DNA of 20,657 nucleotides from Thioglobus_B sp964403565 (lineage in GTDB: Bacteria > Pseudomonadota > Gammaproteobacteria > PS1 > Pseudothioglobaceae), in contig CAYOFV010000022.1 in NCBI GenBank assembly GCA_964403565.1, positions 1 to 20,657 of the forward strand. The letters run 5' to 3'. Numbering within the stretch: the first letter of the stretch is position 1; each line of letters opens with the position of its first letter. This document shows, in pieces, positions 13,746 to 20,657 of the stretch. Both the position numbers and the translations under genes were made by a program. The notes beneath the pieces were generated by a model. That model did no database searches, had not been told where the DNA came from, and saw nothing but the letters and a program-made list of their open reading frames with translations.

Positions 13746-15899
13746 TTATTGTAAGTCGATCAAATATAACAATATTTGCTTACCTTCTTGATCGCCCTTA
13801 CGAGCAGTAGCGCTTGCCCAATAATAGGCTTTTTTATAATCAATTTCTACACCAACACCATTGATATACATCATTGCCAAAGCATTTTGACTTTTTATAA
13901 TTCCTTGTTTTGCAGATTCACGCATAAGCATAAATGCACGCCTATCATCCTTTGGAACAAGAGAGCCAATACTATACAAAGTACTTAAACTATGTTGAGC
14001 AATAGGATTGCCTTGACTAGCGCTTAACGCCAACTTTTCAACATTTTCAGTTGGTGCTGCATTTGCTTTTAACGACTGAGCAATTTGCTCTAAATTTGGA
14101 ATTACCGGTTTAAACTTTTGAAACGAATTTAATTCTGGATTAAGATTAATAACTGGAGAGATTTTTTGTATTGGGTAGCTCATTCTATCTTTTTGCACCC
14201 TGTCAATTGTTACAACTGGCATAGGGCTATTAGCTGCTATTAAGTCTATTTTGTTAAATATAGGCTTAGATTCATCAGTTTCTAAATCCTCGCTTCCTTG
14301 TTCAAGATATTCTTGCTTTAGTTGCTCTATCATTGGTGCAAGCTCAAGCGCCATTTCATGACTTTGTAATGCAGCCATATCAATCCACTTTTTAGCAGTG
14401 TCAAACAACTCTTCATCCAAGTAATATTTACCTAGTAGATACTGCGAATGCGCATGGCCACCTTGAGCAGATTTGAATAAATAAACTCTTGATAATTTAT
14501 CATCTTTTTTGGAATGTACGCCATCGCTATGCACTAAATATAATTGATATTGGCTTAATGTATGGCCTTGAATAGACAGGTTAACAAAAGCAGTAATTGC
14601 ACTCTGCACGTCTTGCTCTGTGCCTTCGCCATTTAAAGTTAATAACGCTAAATTATATTGAGCATCAATATTGCCGCTTTCAGCAGATTTTTTAAACAGT
14701 TTGTATGCCTGGGTTAGATCTTTATCTACACCTTGAGCTTCTTTGTAGTTCAGTGCTAGTAAGTATTGAGCTTGAGTGTTGCCACCATCTGCAGCTCCAA
14801 GTAGATACGGATGAGACTTATCAAAATCTTGTTTTTCTATATAAATCTTAGCAAGTGTAAACTGCGCATCGACAAGACCCTGATCCGCTGATTTTATTAA
14901 CAACTCAATCGCTAAATCATTATCAGCAGATAGACTGTTTTTACTTAAGTAAAGTTGGGCTAAATTGTATTGTGCTTGTGCATTGCCATTTTCTGCAGCA
15001 AGTTTATAAAATTCAATAGCTTTATTTAAATCTTTAGCTATAGATACAGAGTTTTGATATATTTGAGCAACTATCAATTGAGCTTCAGCATCATTATTCG
15101 CAGCTGCCTTAAGTGCCCAATTAAGTGCCTTTTCATCATCTTGCCTTACTAAACGTCCAGTTTTATATAAATTTGCAAGTCTTGATTGTGACTTAACAAA
15201 ACCTTGTTTAGCTGATTTTATATACACATCAACCGATCTTGAAGACCCAAGTGCACGTTCATAAAAATCTGCTAAAAAGAATTGAGCCTGTGGATCATTC
15301 TGATTTGCAGCATCTTCATAATAGTTTTGCGCTTTGCGCTTATCGGTTTTAACACCAATGCCTAATTCATGTAATTTTGCAAGATTGAGTTGTGCAGGCC
15401 AGTAATTAGAGTCAGCTGCTCGTTTATACCAATAAATTGCCTTTTCATTATCAATATCAACACCCTCGCCTTTGCGATACATAACTGCTAAATTATATTG
15501 AGCGTTGACCAAATCTTGCTCTGCGGCCTTTTCAAACCAACTAGCAGCCTGTTTTAAGTCTTTTTTTACCCCAATGCCATGATAATAGCCATTAGCTAGA
15601 TTAAATTGAGCAGTAGCATAGCCTTGTTCTGCCACTCTTTCATACCAATAAAATGCTAATTTTTCATCTTTTTTAGTGTTGATACCGTTTTGGTACATGT
15701 TGGCCAAACTAAACTGTGAGCGCGCATCACCACTTTTAGCTAATTTTTTCAGCTTAATAAGAACTTGTTTTGGACTAAGTCCGGAATCATCTTGAGAGTT
15801 AGCTTGTTGTGTTACTACTTGATGACTATCTGCCCTCTGCAATATTTGCAGCGCAAATGCATTAACACTAATTAAAAATAAAATAACAAATCTAAACAT
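13746..15899 (-). CDS. Sel1-like repeat (SLR) protein, probably periplasmic
   Basis: The 717-residue protein has an N-terminal signal sequence (MFRFVILFLISVNAFA) and about 15 Sel1-like repeats of roughly 36 residues, each recognisable by A.AQ.NLA..Y..G and A..WY..AA..G positions. About 13 lie in residues 55-520. A low-homology linker (about 525-625, with proline- and charge-rich stretches) separates them from two or three more at 632-717. SLR proteins form alpha-solenoid scaffolds for protein-protein contacts and often serve envelope assembly or host interaction. The partner here is unknown. Some repeats are shortened, for example at residues 203-235 and 350-382. It starts 7 bp after epmA ends and continues into ycgN. 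Confidence 0.88.
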   Translation of the reverse strand: MFRFVILFLISVNAFALQILQRADSHQVVTQQANSQDDSGLSPKQVLIKLKKLAKSGDARSQFSLANMYQNGINTKKDEKLAFYWYERVAEQGYATAQFNLANGYYHGIGVKKDLKQAASWFEKAAEQDLVNAQYNLAVMYRKGEGVDIDNEKAIYWYKRAADSNYWPAQLNLAKLHELGIGVKTDKRKAQNYYEDAANQNDPQAQFFLADFYERALGSSRSVDVYIKSAKQGFVKSQSRLANLYKTGRLVRQDDEKALNWALKAAANNDAEAQLIVAQIYQNSVSIAKDLNKAIEFYKLAAENGNAQAQYNLAQLYLSKNSLSADNDLAIELLIKSADQGLVDAQFTLAKIYIEKQDFDKSHPYLLGAADGGNTQAQYLLALNYKEAQGVDKDLTQAYKLFKKSAESGNIDAQYNLALLTLNGEGTEQDVQSAITAFVNLSIQGHTLSQYQLYLVHSDGVHSKKDDKLSRVYLFKSAQGGHAHSQYLLGKYYLDEELFDTAKKWIDMAALQSHEMALELAPMIEQLKQEYLEQGSEDLETDESKPIFNKIDLIAANSPMPVVTIDRVQKDRMSYPIQKISPVINLNPELNSFQKFKPVIPNLEQIAQSLKANAAPTENVEKLALSASQGNPIAQHSLSTLYSIGSLVPKDDRRAFMLMRESAKQGIIKSQNALAMMYINGVGVEIDYKKAYYWASATARKGDQEGKQILLYLIDLQ

Positions 15900-15906
15900 A
15901 AGAAAT

Positions 15907-16797
15907 TTATTTTAATCTTTTTTTAATTGAAAACAACCTATTAATACCAATGGCAACACCTGAGCATTGTTCTAGGGGTTTTTCTAATTGTTGTAAAAAA
16001 TTAGTATCTAAATCAAATACTGGTTTTTGTAGTTTTTGTCTTTTTGCTAAATCGGATTTAAATATATTCAAATACTCGTCATGGGTTTGCAACTCATCAT
16101 AACCATTGGCAATTTCTAAGCCGTCAATATAAAGCTCAAACCTTTTAGCAACCTTGCCTTCAACCTTAGATAAAGCTGATTGCAATGCAGGAAAATCATA
16201 AATAAAACAAACTTCTAAGTCTTTCAATTTAGACTCGCACAGTGCTGTAAATAAGAATATCTGTAAATCTTCAATATAGTCAAAATCAGTAGTTAATCCA
16301 TGCTTAGTTGCAACATCTTTTAACTCTTTAAAAGATAGATTCAATATGTCAATATTGGCAAATTTTTTAAAAGCCTGCTCATAAGACAATTTGTTAACTG
16401 CTTTATTAATTCCGACTGTTAATAATAAATTAGCAATATCATCCATCAAATCGTGAATACTAAACCCCATACGATAGTATTCAAGCATACTAAATTCATT
16501 GGAATTATCCTTGCCAATTTCGTTATCTCGAAATACTTGGCAAATTTGATATATATCTCCACTACCTTGAGATATAAGTTTTTTCATCTCCAGCTCAGGC
16601 GAGGTATGTAGATATTTTAATACCTCTAGATCTAAATCCTTATTAACACCAATTCTTATTGAGTCAATATACACATCTGTTGTTGGTGTATTTAATAATG
16701 AATTAGTTTGTACCTCAACAACATTTTGCTGAGATAGATGACTTCTGATTTTTTGTATAAAGTCTGCGTAGAGTTTAAGATCTTCCCGCATACTCAT
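15907..16797 (-). CDS. epmA: EF-P lysyl-transferase EpmA (PoxA/GenX/YjeA), short C-terminus
   Basis: EpmA is a lysyl-tRNA-synthetase paralogue without the anticodon-binding domain; it ligates (R)-beta-lysine to Lys34 of EF-P. Class II synthetase signatures are visible: HTSPEL at 64-69, motif 2 QVFRDNEIG near 87-95 with EFSMLEYYR at 101-109, the YDFPALQSAL and FELYIDGLEIANGYDEL segments, and motif 3 GVAIGINRL at 280-288. At 296 residues it is shorter than the 325 of E. coli; it ends 8 residues after the motif 3 arginine, and motif 3 has Asn where GVDRL is usual. The start overlaps the end of efp by 23 bp (a second ATG gives 17 bp). Adjacency to efp supports the call. Confidence 0.9.
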   Translation of the reverse strand: MSMREDLKLYADFIQKIRSHLSQQNVVEVQTNSLLNTPTTDVYIDSIRIGVNKDLDLEVLKYLHTSPELEMKKLISQGSGDIYQICQVFRDNEIGKDNSNEFSMLEYYRMGFSIHDLMDDIANLLLTVGINKAVNKLSYEQAFKKFANIDILNLSFKELKDVATKHGLTTDFDYIEDLQIFLFTALCESKLKDLEVCFIYDFPALQSALSKVEGKVAKRFELYIDGLEIANGYDELQTHDEYLNIFKSDLAKRQKLQKPVFDLDTNFLQQLEKPLEQCSGVAIGINRLFSIKKRLK

Positions 16798-17338
16798 TAG
16801 TGCGCGTGTCTACCTTAATTTTCTCACCAATGCTGATGAACAAAGGAACTTGCACTACAACTCCAGTATTTAAAGTTGCTGGCTTACCACCAGTTCCAGC
16901 GGTGTCGCCTTTAAGGCCAGGATCAGTGTCTATCACTTCTAAAGTTACATGATTAGGTGGTGTAACTGAAATTGGATTGTTATTCCAAAGTGTAACTACA
17001 CACATATCTTGCTCAACTAAATAACCTTTAGCATCACCCATGCCAGTCTCATCAACTGAGTATTGTTCAAATGAGTCAGGGTCCATAAAATTATATGTTT
17101 CGCCATCGCTATACAAGTACTGCATATCCAACTCCATTACATCAGCACCTTCCAATGATTCACCTGATTTAAAAGTTTTTTCCAGAGTTTTTCCAGTAAT
17201 CAAATCTTTAAGCTTTACTTTGTTTGAAGCTTGGCCTTTTCCAGGTTTGCGAATCTCATTACTAATAATTGAACAAGGATTGCCATCAAGCATAAGTTTT
17301 AAGCCATTTTTGAATTGACTAGTTGAGTAATTTGCCAT
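16775..17338 (-). CDS. efp: Elongation factor P
   Basis: EF-P binds between the P and E sites of ribosomes stalled on proline runs and stimulates peptide bond formation. The 187-residue product is full length with three beta-barrel domains. The modification loop KPGKGQ has Lys34 in the position beta-lysylated by EpmA, and the hallmark TDPGLKGDTAGTGGKPA segment and KVDTRTNEYAGRS tail are intact. It is the first gene of the run ending at argG and overlaps epmA by 23 bp. EpmB, which makes the beta-lysine donor, is not in this window. Its promoter must lie in the 65 bp gap shared with sucC, where only weak -10-like AT-rich boxes are seen. Confidence 0.97.
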   Translation of the reverse strand: MANYSTSQFKNGLKLMLDGNPCSIISNEIRKPGKGQASNKVKLKDLITGKTLEKTFKSGESLEGADVMELDMQYLYSDGETYNFMDPDSFEQYSVDETGMGDAKGYLVEQDMCVVTLWNNNPISVTPPNHVTLEVIDTDPGLKGDTAGTGGKPATLNTGVVVQVPLFISIGEKIKVDTRTNEYAGRS

Positions 17339-17403
17339 TTTATTAAAGCCTCTATGTGTAAAATTTACAAAATTGTATTTTACTTAGTTTTTTATACGTT
17401 TTC

Positions 17404-18564
17404 ATGCACATACACGAATACCAAGCCAAAGAAATTTTTAGGCAATTTTCTATTCAAACTCCAGAATCTATACTAATTGAATCAACGCAAGATGCGCAAG
17501 ACGCATGCAAAAAACTTGGTGGTGATATTTGGGTAGTAAAAGCTCAGGTTCATGCTGGTGGACGTGGCAAAGGCGGTGGTGTTATTCTTTGTAAATCAAT
17601 ACAAGAGGTGGAAGATGCCTGCAATAAGCTGCTTGGATCGAACCTAATAACCCCACAAACAGATGCTAAGGGCTTGCCAATTAACAAGGTGTTAATTGAG
17701 GGTGGGCAAAATATTGAGCGTGAATTATATCTTGGTCTTTTAGTTGACAGACAAACTCAAAAAATTACCATACTTGCATCTACCGAAGGTGGAATGGATA
17801 TTGAAAAAGTTGCTAGTGAGACTCCAGAAAAAATTATTAAATTTGGTGTTGATCCACTAGGCACTCTTGCCTTAAATGATTGTATATCAATTGGCAAGCA
17901 GCTTGGGCTTGAAGGTCAGCTTGCCAGAGAGTTCAACTCTGCATTAACTGGCTTGTATGAAATTTTTACCCAAAAAGATGTTAGCTTAATTGAGATCAAC
18001 CCACTTATAACAACTACAGAAGGTAGTTTAATTGCACTAGATGGCAAGATAGATTTTGACGACAACGCACTTTATCGTCATGAAGACATTGTAGAGCTTA
18101 GAGATACATCTCAAGAAGACGAAAAAGAAAACGAAGCTAGTGAGCACCAATTAAACTATATTTCACTTGATGGCACAATTGGCTGCATGGTAAATGGCGC
18201 AGGTTTAGCCATGGCAACTATGGATCTCATTGAGCACCACGGCGGATCGCCAGCAAACTTTTTAGATGTTGGTGGTGGTACCACAGCTGATAGAGTTGCG
18301 AAAGCTTTCGAACTAATTCAAACAGAAGAAAATGTTAAAGGTATTTTGGTAAATATTTTTGGCGGTATTGTTCGTTGTGATTTAATTGCCGAGGGTATTT
18401 TACAAGCCATTGAGAAAGTTGGATTGAGTGTGCCAATTGTTGTTCGCCTTGAGGGTACCAATGCACCTGCTGGACTTAAATTATTAGACGAATCTGACTG
18501 CGACATACACACTGAAGCAGATTTGACTCAGGCAGCAATTAAAATTGTGGAGCTAGCAAAATGA
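17404..18564 (+). CDS. sucC: Succinyl-CoA synthetase, beta subunit
   Basis: SucC with SucD interconverts succinyl-CoA and succinate with formation of ATP or GTP in the citric acid cycle. The 386-residue protein begins MHIHEYQAKEIF, has the ATP-grasp motifs VVKAQVHAGGRGKGGGV (about 43-59) and EINPL, the central GTIGCMVNGAGLAMATMDLI, and the C-terminal NIFGGIVRCD and RLEGTN motifs. A malate-CoA ligase (MtkA) has a similar fold, but the context gives no support for it. It overlaps sucD by 4 bp. No Shine-Dalgarno sequence precedes the ATG, and a weak TATAC-type box lies about 6 bases upstream, so its message may have little or no leader. The usual sucAB neighbours are absent. Confidence 0.94.
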   Translation: MHIHEYQAKEIFRQFSIQTPESILIESTQDAQDACKKLGGDIWVVKAQVHAGGRGKGGGVILCKSIQEVEDACNKLLGSNLITPQTDAKGLPINKVLIEGGQNIERELYLGLLVDRQTQKITILASTEGGMDIEKVASETPEKIIKFGVDPLGTLALNDCISIGKQLGLEGQLAREFNSALTGLYEIFTQKDVSLIEINPLITTTEGSLIALDGKIDFDDNALYRHEDIVELRDTSQEDEKENEASEHQLNYISLDGTIGCMVNGAGLAMATMDLIEHHGGSPANFLDVGGGTTADRVAKAFELIQTEENVKGILVNIFGGIVRCDLIAEGILQAIEKVGLSVPIVVRLEGTNAPAGLKLLDESDCDIHTEADLTQAAIKIVELAK

Positions 18565-19430
18565 GCGTACTAATTAATAAAAATACAAAGGTAATAACTC
18601 AAGGTTTTACTGGCAAGCAAGGAACATTTCACTCAGAGCAGTCAATTGCTTATGGTACTCAATTCGTAGGTGGTGTTACCCCTGGAAAAGGTGGACAAAC
18701 ACATCTCAACTTACCAGTGTTTAACTCGGTTAAAGAAGCTATGAATGAAACTGGGGCTGATGCCACCATGATTTACGTTCCGCCACGTTTTGCTTATGGT
18801 TCTATTGTTGAAGCAATTGAAGCAGAAATGCCAGTTATTGCTTGCATTACTGAGGGTATTCCAGTGCAAGACATGCTTAAAATAAAAGCTATTTTAAAGG
18901 ATTCTAAATCAACATTAATAGGGCCAAACTGTCCTGGAGTTATCACCCCAGAAGAGTGCAAACTTGGAATTATGCCTGGCAACATTCACCAAGCTGGTAG
19001 TGTTGGAGTGGTGTCAAGATCTGGAACTCTAACCTATGAAGCAGTACACCAAACCACACAAGCAGGGCTTGGTCAAAGCACTTGTATTGGCATTGGTGGC
19101 GATCCGATTCAAGGCATGAATTTTATTGATTGTTTGGAGCTGTTTGAAGCAGATGATCAAACCAAATCAATCATCATGGTGGGTGAGATTGGTGGCTCTG
19201 CTGAAGAAGAGGCGGCAGAATTTATTAAAAACAATGTAACAAAACCTGTTGTGTCTTATATTGCCGGTCTAACTGCACCTAAAGGTAAACGCATGGGTCA
19301 TGCTGGTGCAGTTATTAGTGGCGGGTCAGGCAAGGCTGAAGACAAAATTAAAGCACTTGAAAATGCTGGAGTTGCTGTAGCTTCTACACCTGCTACCATG
19401 GGTTCAACTTTACTAGAAATTTTAAAATAA
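18561..19430 (+). CDS. sucD: Succinyl-CoA synthetase, alpha subunit
   Basis: SucD binds CoA in an N-terminal Rossmann domain and carries the phosphohistidine intermediate. In the 289-residue protein, GFTGKQGTFH starts at about residue 15, GPNCPG is at 121-126, and the active histidine is His247 in KGKRMGHAGAVISGG. All are intact and the length matches the family. The ATG overlaps the sucC stop (ATGA), so the two subunits are translationally coupled. The next gene follows after 39 bp on the same strand. Confidence 0.96.
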   Translation: MSVLINKNTKVITQGFTGKQGTFHSEQSIAYGTQFVGGVTPGKGGQTHLNLPVFNSVKEAMNETGADATMIYVPPRFAYGSIVEAIEAEMPVIACITEGIPVQDMLKIKAILKDSKSTLIGPNCPGVITPEECKLGIMPGNIHQAGSVGVVSRSGTLTYEAVHQTTQAGLGQSTCIGIGGDPIQGMNFIDCLELFEADDQTKSIIMVGEIGGSAEEEAAEFIKNNVTKPVVSYIAGLTAPKGKRMGHAGAVISGGSGKAEDKIKALENAGVAVASTPATMGSTLLEILK

Positions 19431-19469
19431 TAAATACTGAGGAAAGCAAGGCCTTCCCCACTCATAACT

Positions 19470-20237
19470 ATGAAAAAACCAATTGTTGTATTAGGTATTG
19501 GCGAGCTTGGCAGTGTATTTGCACGTAGCTTTTTAAAAAACAACTACCCAGTTTATCCGATTACCCGAACAACCGATATTGACGAGTTAAAGACCAATAT
19601 CGATCCTGAACTGATTCTGATTTGTACTGCTGAAGGCGATCTACAATCTGCACTATCTTCTATCCCCGTTGAATGGAAAGATCGTGTTGCGATGATGCAA
19701 AACGAACTTCTACCTCGTGATTGGGAGTCTCATAACTTTATCGATCCTACTGTGATTTCAGTATGGTTTGAAAAGAAAAAAGGTATGGACTCTAAAGTGC
19801 TTATCTCCTCTCCAGCTTATGGCCCTAAAGCTCAAATTTTGGCAGATTCACTAGCACTTATAGATATTCCAGCGCACGCTGTTGCTGATGAAGACGAATT
19901 ATTGTTTGAACTCGTACTAAAAAATCTATATATCCTAACCACCAATATTGCAGGCCTTGCAATTAAGAGTGGCGCAAATGTTAATGATCTGCGTAACAAT
20001 CACCTAGATTTAATGCGCAAAGTATCTACAGATGTATTAAAGCTGCAAGAATCATTAACCGGAAAAACTTTTAATGAATCAGATTTAGAAAAAGGTATGA
20101 TTAAAGCCTTTGAAGGCGACCTAGAGCACGGCTGCATGGGTAGATCTGCTCCAGCTAGACTTGATAGAGCGCTAGAATTAGCAAAAGAATTTAATTTAGA
20201 AGTTCCAACACTGCAAAAGATTAAACAAGATCTTTAA
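19470..20237 (+). CDS. Rossmann-fold NAD(P)-binding protein of unknown function
   Basis: The 255-residue protein opens with a dinucleotide-binding strand and turn, IVVLGIGELGSVFA (GIGELG at 9-14), followed by an alternating alpha/beta domain to about residue 130. The rest is largely helical, with LYILTTNIAGLAIKSGANV and a C-terminal stretch that recalls the substrate domain of the ketopantoate reductase or 6-phosphogluconate dehydrogenase group. I do not recognise a specific enzyme, and the substrate-domain catalytic residues of PanE are not clearly identifiable. It lies 39 bp after sucD and is probably cotranscribed. Its stop codon overlaps that of the convergent thioredoxin-like gene by 3-4 bp, leaving no room for a terminator between them. 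Confidence 0.75.
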   Translation: MKKPIVVLGIGELGSVFARSFLKNNYPVYPITRTTDIDELKTNIDPELILICTAEGDLQSALSSIPVEWKDRVAMMQNELLPRDWESHNFIDPTVISVWFEKKKGMDSKVLISSPAYGPKAQILADSLALIDIPAHAVADEDELLFELVLKNLYILTTNIAGLAIKSGANVNDLRNNHLDLMRKVSTDVLKLQESLTGKTFNESDLEKGMIKAFEGDLEHGCMGRSAPARLDRALELAKEFNLEVPTLQKIKQDL

Positions 20238-20563
20238 GATCGCATTTTTGCATAAGTTTTTTCAATTTCATTCTCAAGTGCAATTAAAGAAAAACCTCTA
20301 ACTTCTTCTATAAACTTTTGCCCCATGAAAAACACTTGCACCACTGGCAATGAAAATACGCCGTGTTGTGCACAAATCTCTTGCAACTGCTCACAATCAA
20401 TATAGATCATTTCCAAGTCTGGAAATTTAGCTGAAAATTTATCAAAAATTTGCGGTTTGATAGTCTGACACACACCACAGTTTGCCCCACCAAATAAAAC
20501 CAATAATGCATCTTTTTCGTATTTAAGACTATCTAACTGCTCTTGATTTTCCAACTGATTCAT
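20234..20563 (-). CDS. Thioredoxin-like protein (CGVC active site)
   Basis: The 109-residue cytoplasmic protein has a thioredoxin fold: active-site Cys29-Gly-Val-Cys32 after the strand LLVLFGGANC, and the conserved cis-proline Pro73 in FSLPVVQVFF. The redox motif differs from the WCGPC of classical thioredoxin, so it may be a specialised reductant or disulfide carrier. Two further cysteines (57 and 64) are present. A GGAGAG ribosome-binding site precedes the start, which overlaps the stop of the upstream partial gene (ATGA). It converges on the Rossmann-fold gene, overlapping its stop codon. Confidence 0.88.
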   Translation of the reverse strand: MNQLENQEQLDSLKYEKDALLVLFGGANCGVCQTIKPQIFDKFSAKFPDLEMIYIDCEQLQEICAQHGVFSLPVVQVFFMGQKFIEEVRGFSLIALENEIEKTYAKMRS

Positions 20564-20657
20564 AGACTCTCTCCTAGTTGAGAAAAGAATACCTCAAAAT
20601 CAGGCAAATCTAAGTCAGATTCTCGCTGCTTTTGCCCCCACATCGGCTCTGGGAAAT
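20560..20657 (-). CDS. C-terminal end of an unidentified protein (partial)
   Basis: In the frame ending at the TGA at 20562-20560 the minus strand reads FPEPMWGQKQRESDLDLP, then DFEVFFSQLGESL and stop, entering from the right edge. The stop overlaps the ATG of the thioredoxin-like gene by 4 bp, as expected for a real upstream gene in the same operon. Thirty-one residues are too few to name the family. Confidence 0.6.
   Translation of the reverse strand, partial: FPEPMWGQKQRESDLDLPDFEVFFSQLGESL

Noticed and set aside
17404..19430. sucCD considered as malate-CoA ligase (mtkAB)
   Set aside because: Lengths, motifs and the 4 bp sucC-sucD overlap fit succinyl-CoA synthetase, and no serine-cycle or related carbon-fixation genes are nearby. 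Sequence inspection alone cannot fully exclude it.
1..20657. Looked for CRISPR arrays, phage genes, toxin-antitoxin pairs, restriction systems and riboswitches
   Set aside because: No regularly spaced repeats, no characteristic proteins and no recognisable riboswitch leader were seen; most leaders here are too short for one.

Overview
The window is ordinary, gene-dense, AT-rich bacterial chromosome. The gene set points to a sulfur-oxidising gammaproteobacterium: a Tat-exported SoxB thiosulfohydrolase, KdsD (LPS Kdo synthesis, so Gram-negative), a meso-diaminopimelate-type MurE, and an EF-P/EpmA pair. The SUP05/Thioglobus group and the thiotrophic symbionts of vent bivalves fit best, but that placement is inference. 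I see no phage, CRISPR, defence island or complete insertion sequence.

Layout. 1-2645 (minus): the str operon rpsL-rpsG-fusA, with fusA running off the left edge, driven by a consensus sigma70 promoter. 2653-4147: a low-molecular-weight protein tyrosine phosphatase divergent from kdsD. 4147-4268: a long imperfect palindrome between convergent genes. 4301-7438 (minus): soxB, then a 75 bp MITE-like palindrome, a rho-independent terminator, and a HupE/UreJ-type membrane protein. 7575-10209 (plus): murE-murF, overlapping by 8 bp. 10349-11331 (plus): tRNA-Arg(ACG), pgsA, tRNA-Gly(GCC), tRNA-Cys(GCA), with terminators. 11332-11712: a gene-free block made largely of palindromes and hairpins. 11713-17338 (minus): a tightly packed run efp-epmA-Sel1 repeat protein-ycgN-DUF2914 protein-argG ending in a terminator. 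17404-20237 (plus): sucC-sucD and an unfamiliar Rossmann-fold protein. 20234-20657 (minus): a thioredoxin-like protein and the tail of an upstream gene.

How the genes work together. Most are housekeeping: translation (S12, S7, EF-G, EF-P and its lysyl-modifying enzyme EpmA, three tRNAs), envelope building (MurE, MurF, KdsD, PgsA), central metabolism (SucCD) and arginine synthesis (ArgG). SoxB is the physiologically distinctive gene. The least explained parts are the palindromic elements placed directly 3' of genes, the soxB-MITE-terminator-hupE junction, promoters positioned to give leaderless mRNAs at kdsD and murE, and the uncharacterised proteins in the efp-argG and sucCD gene runs.
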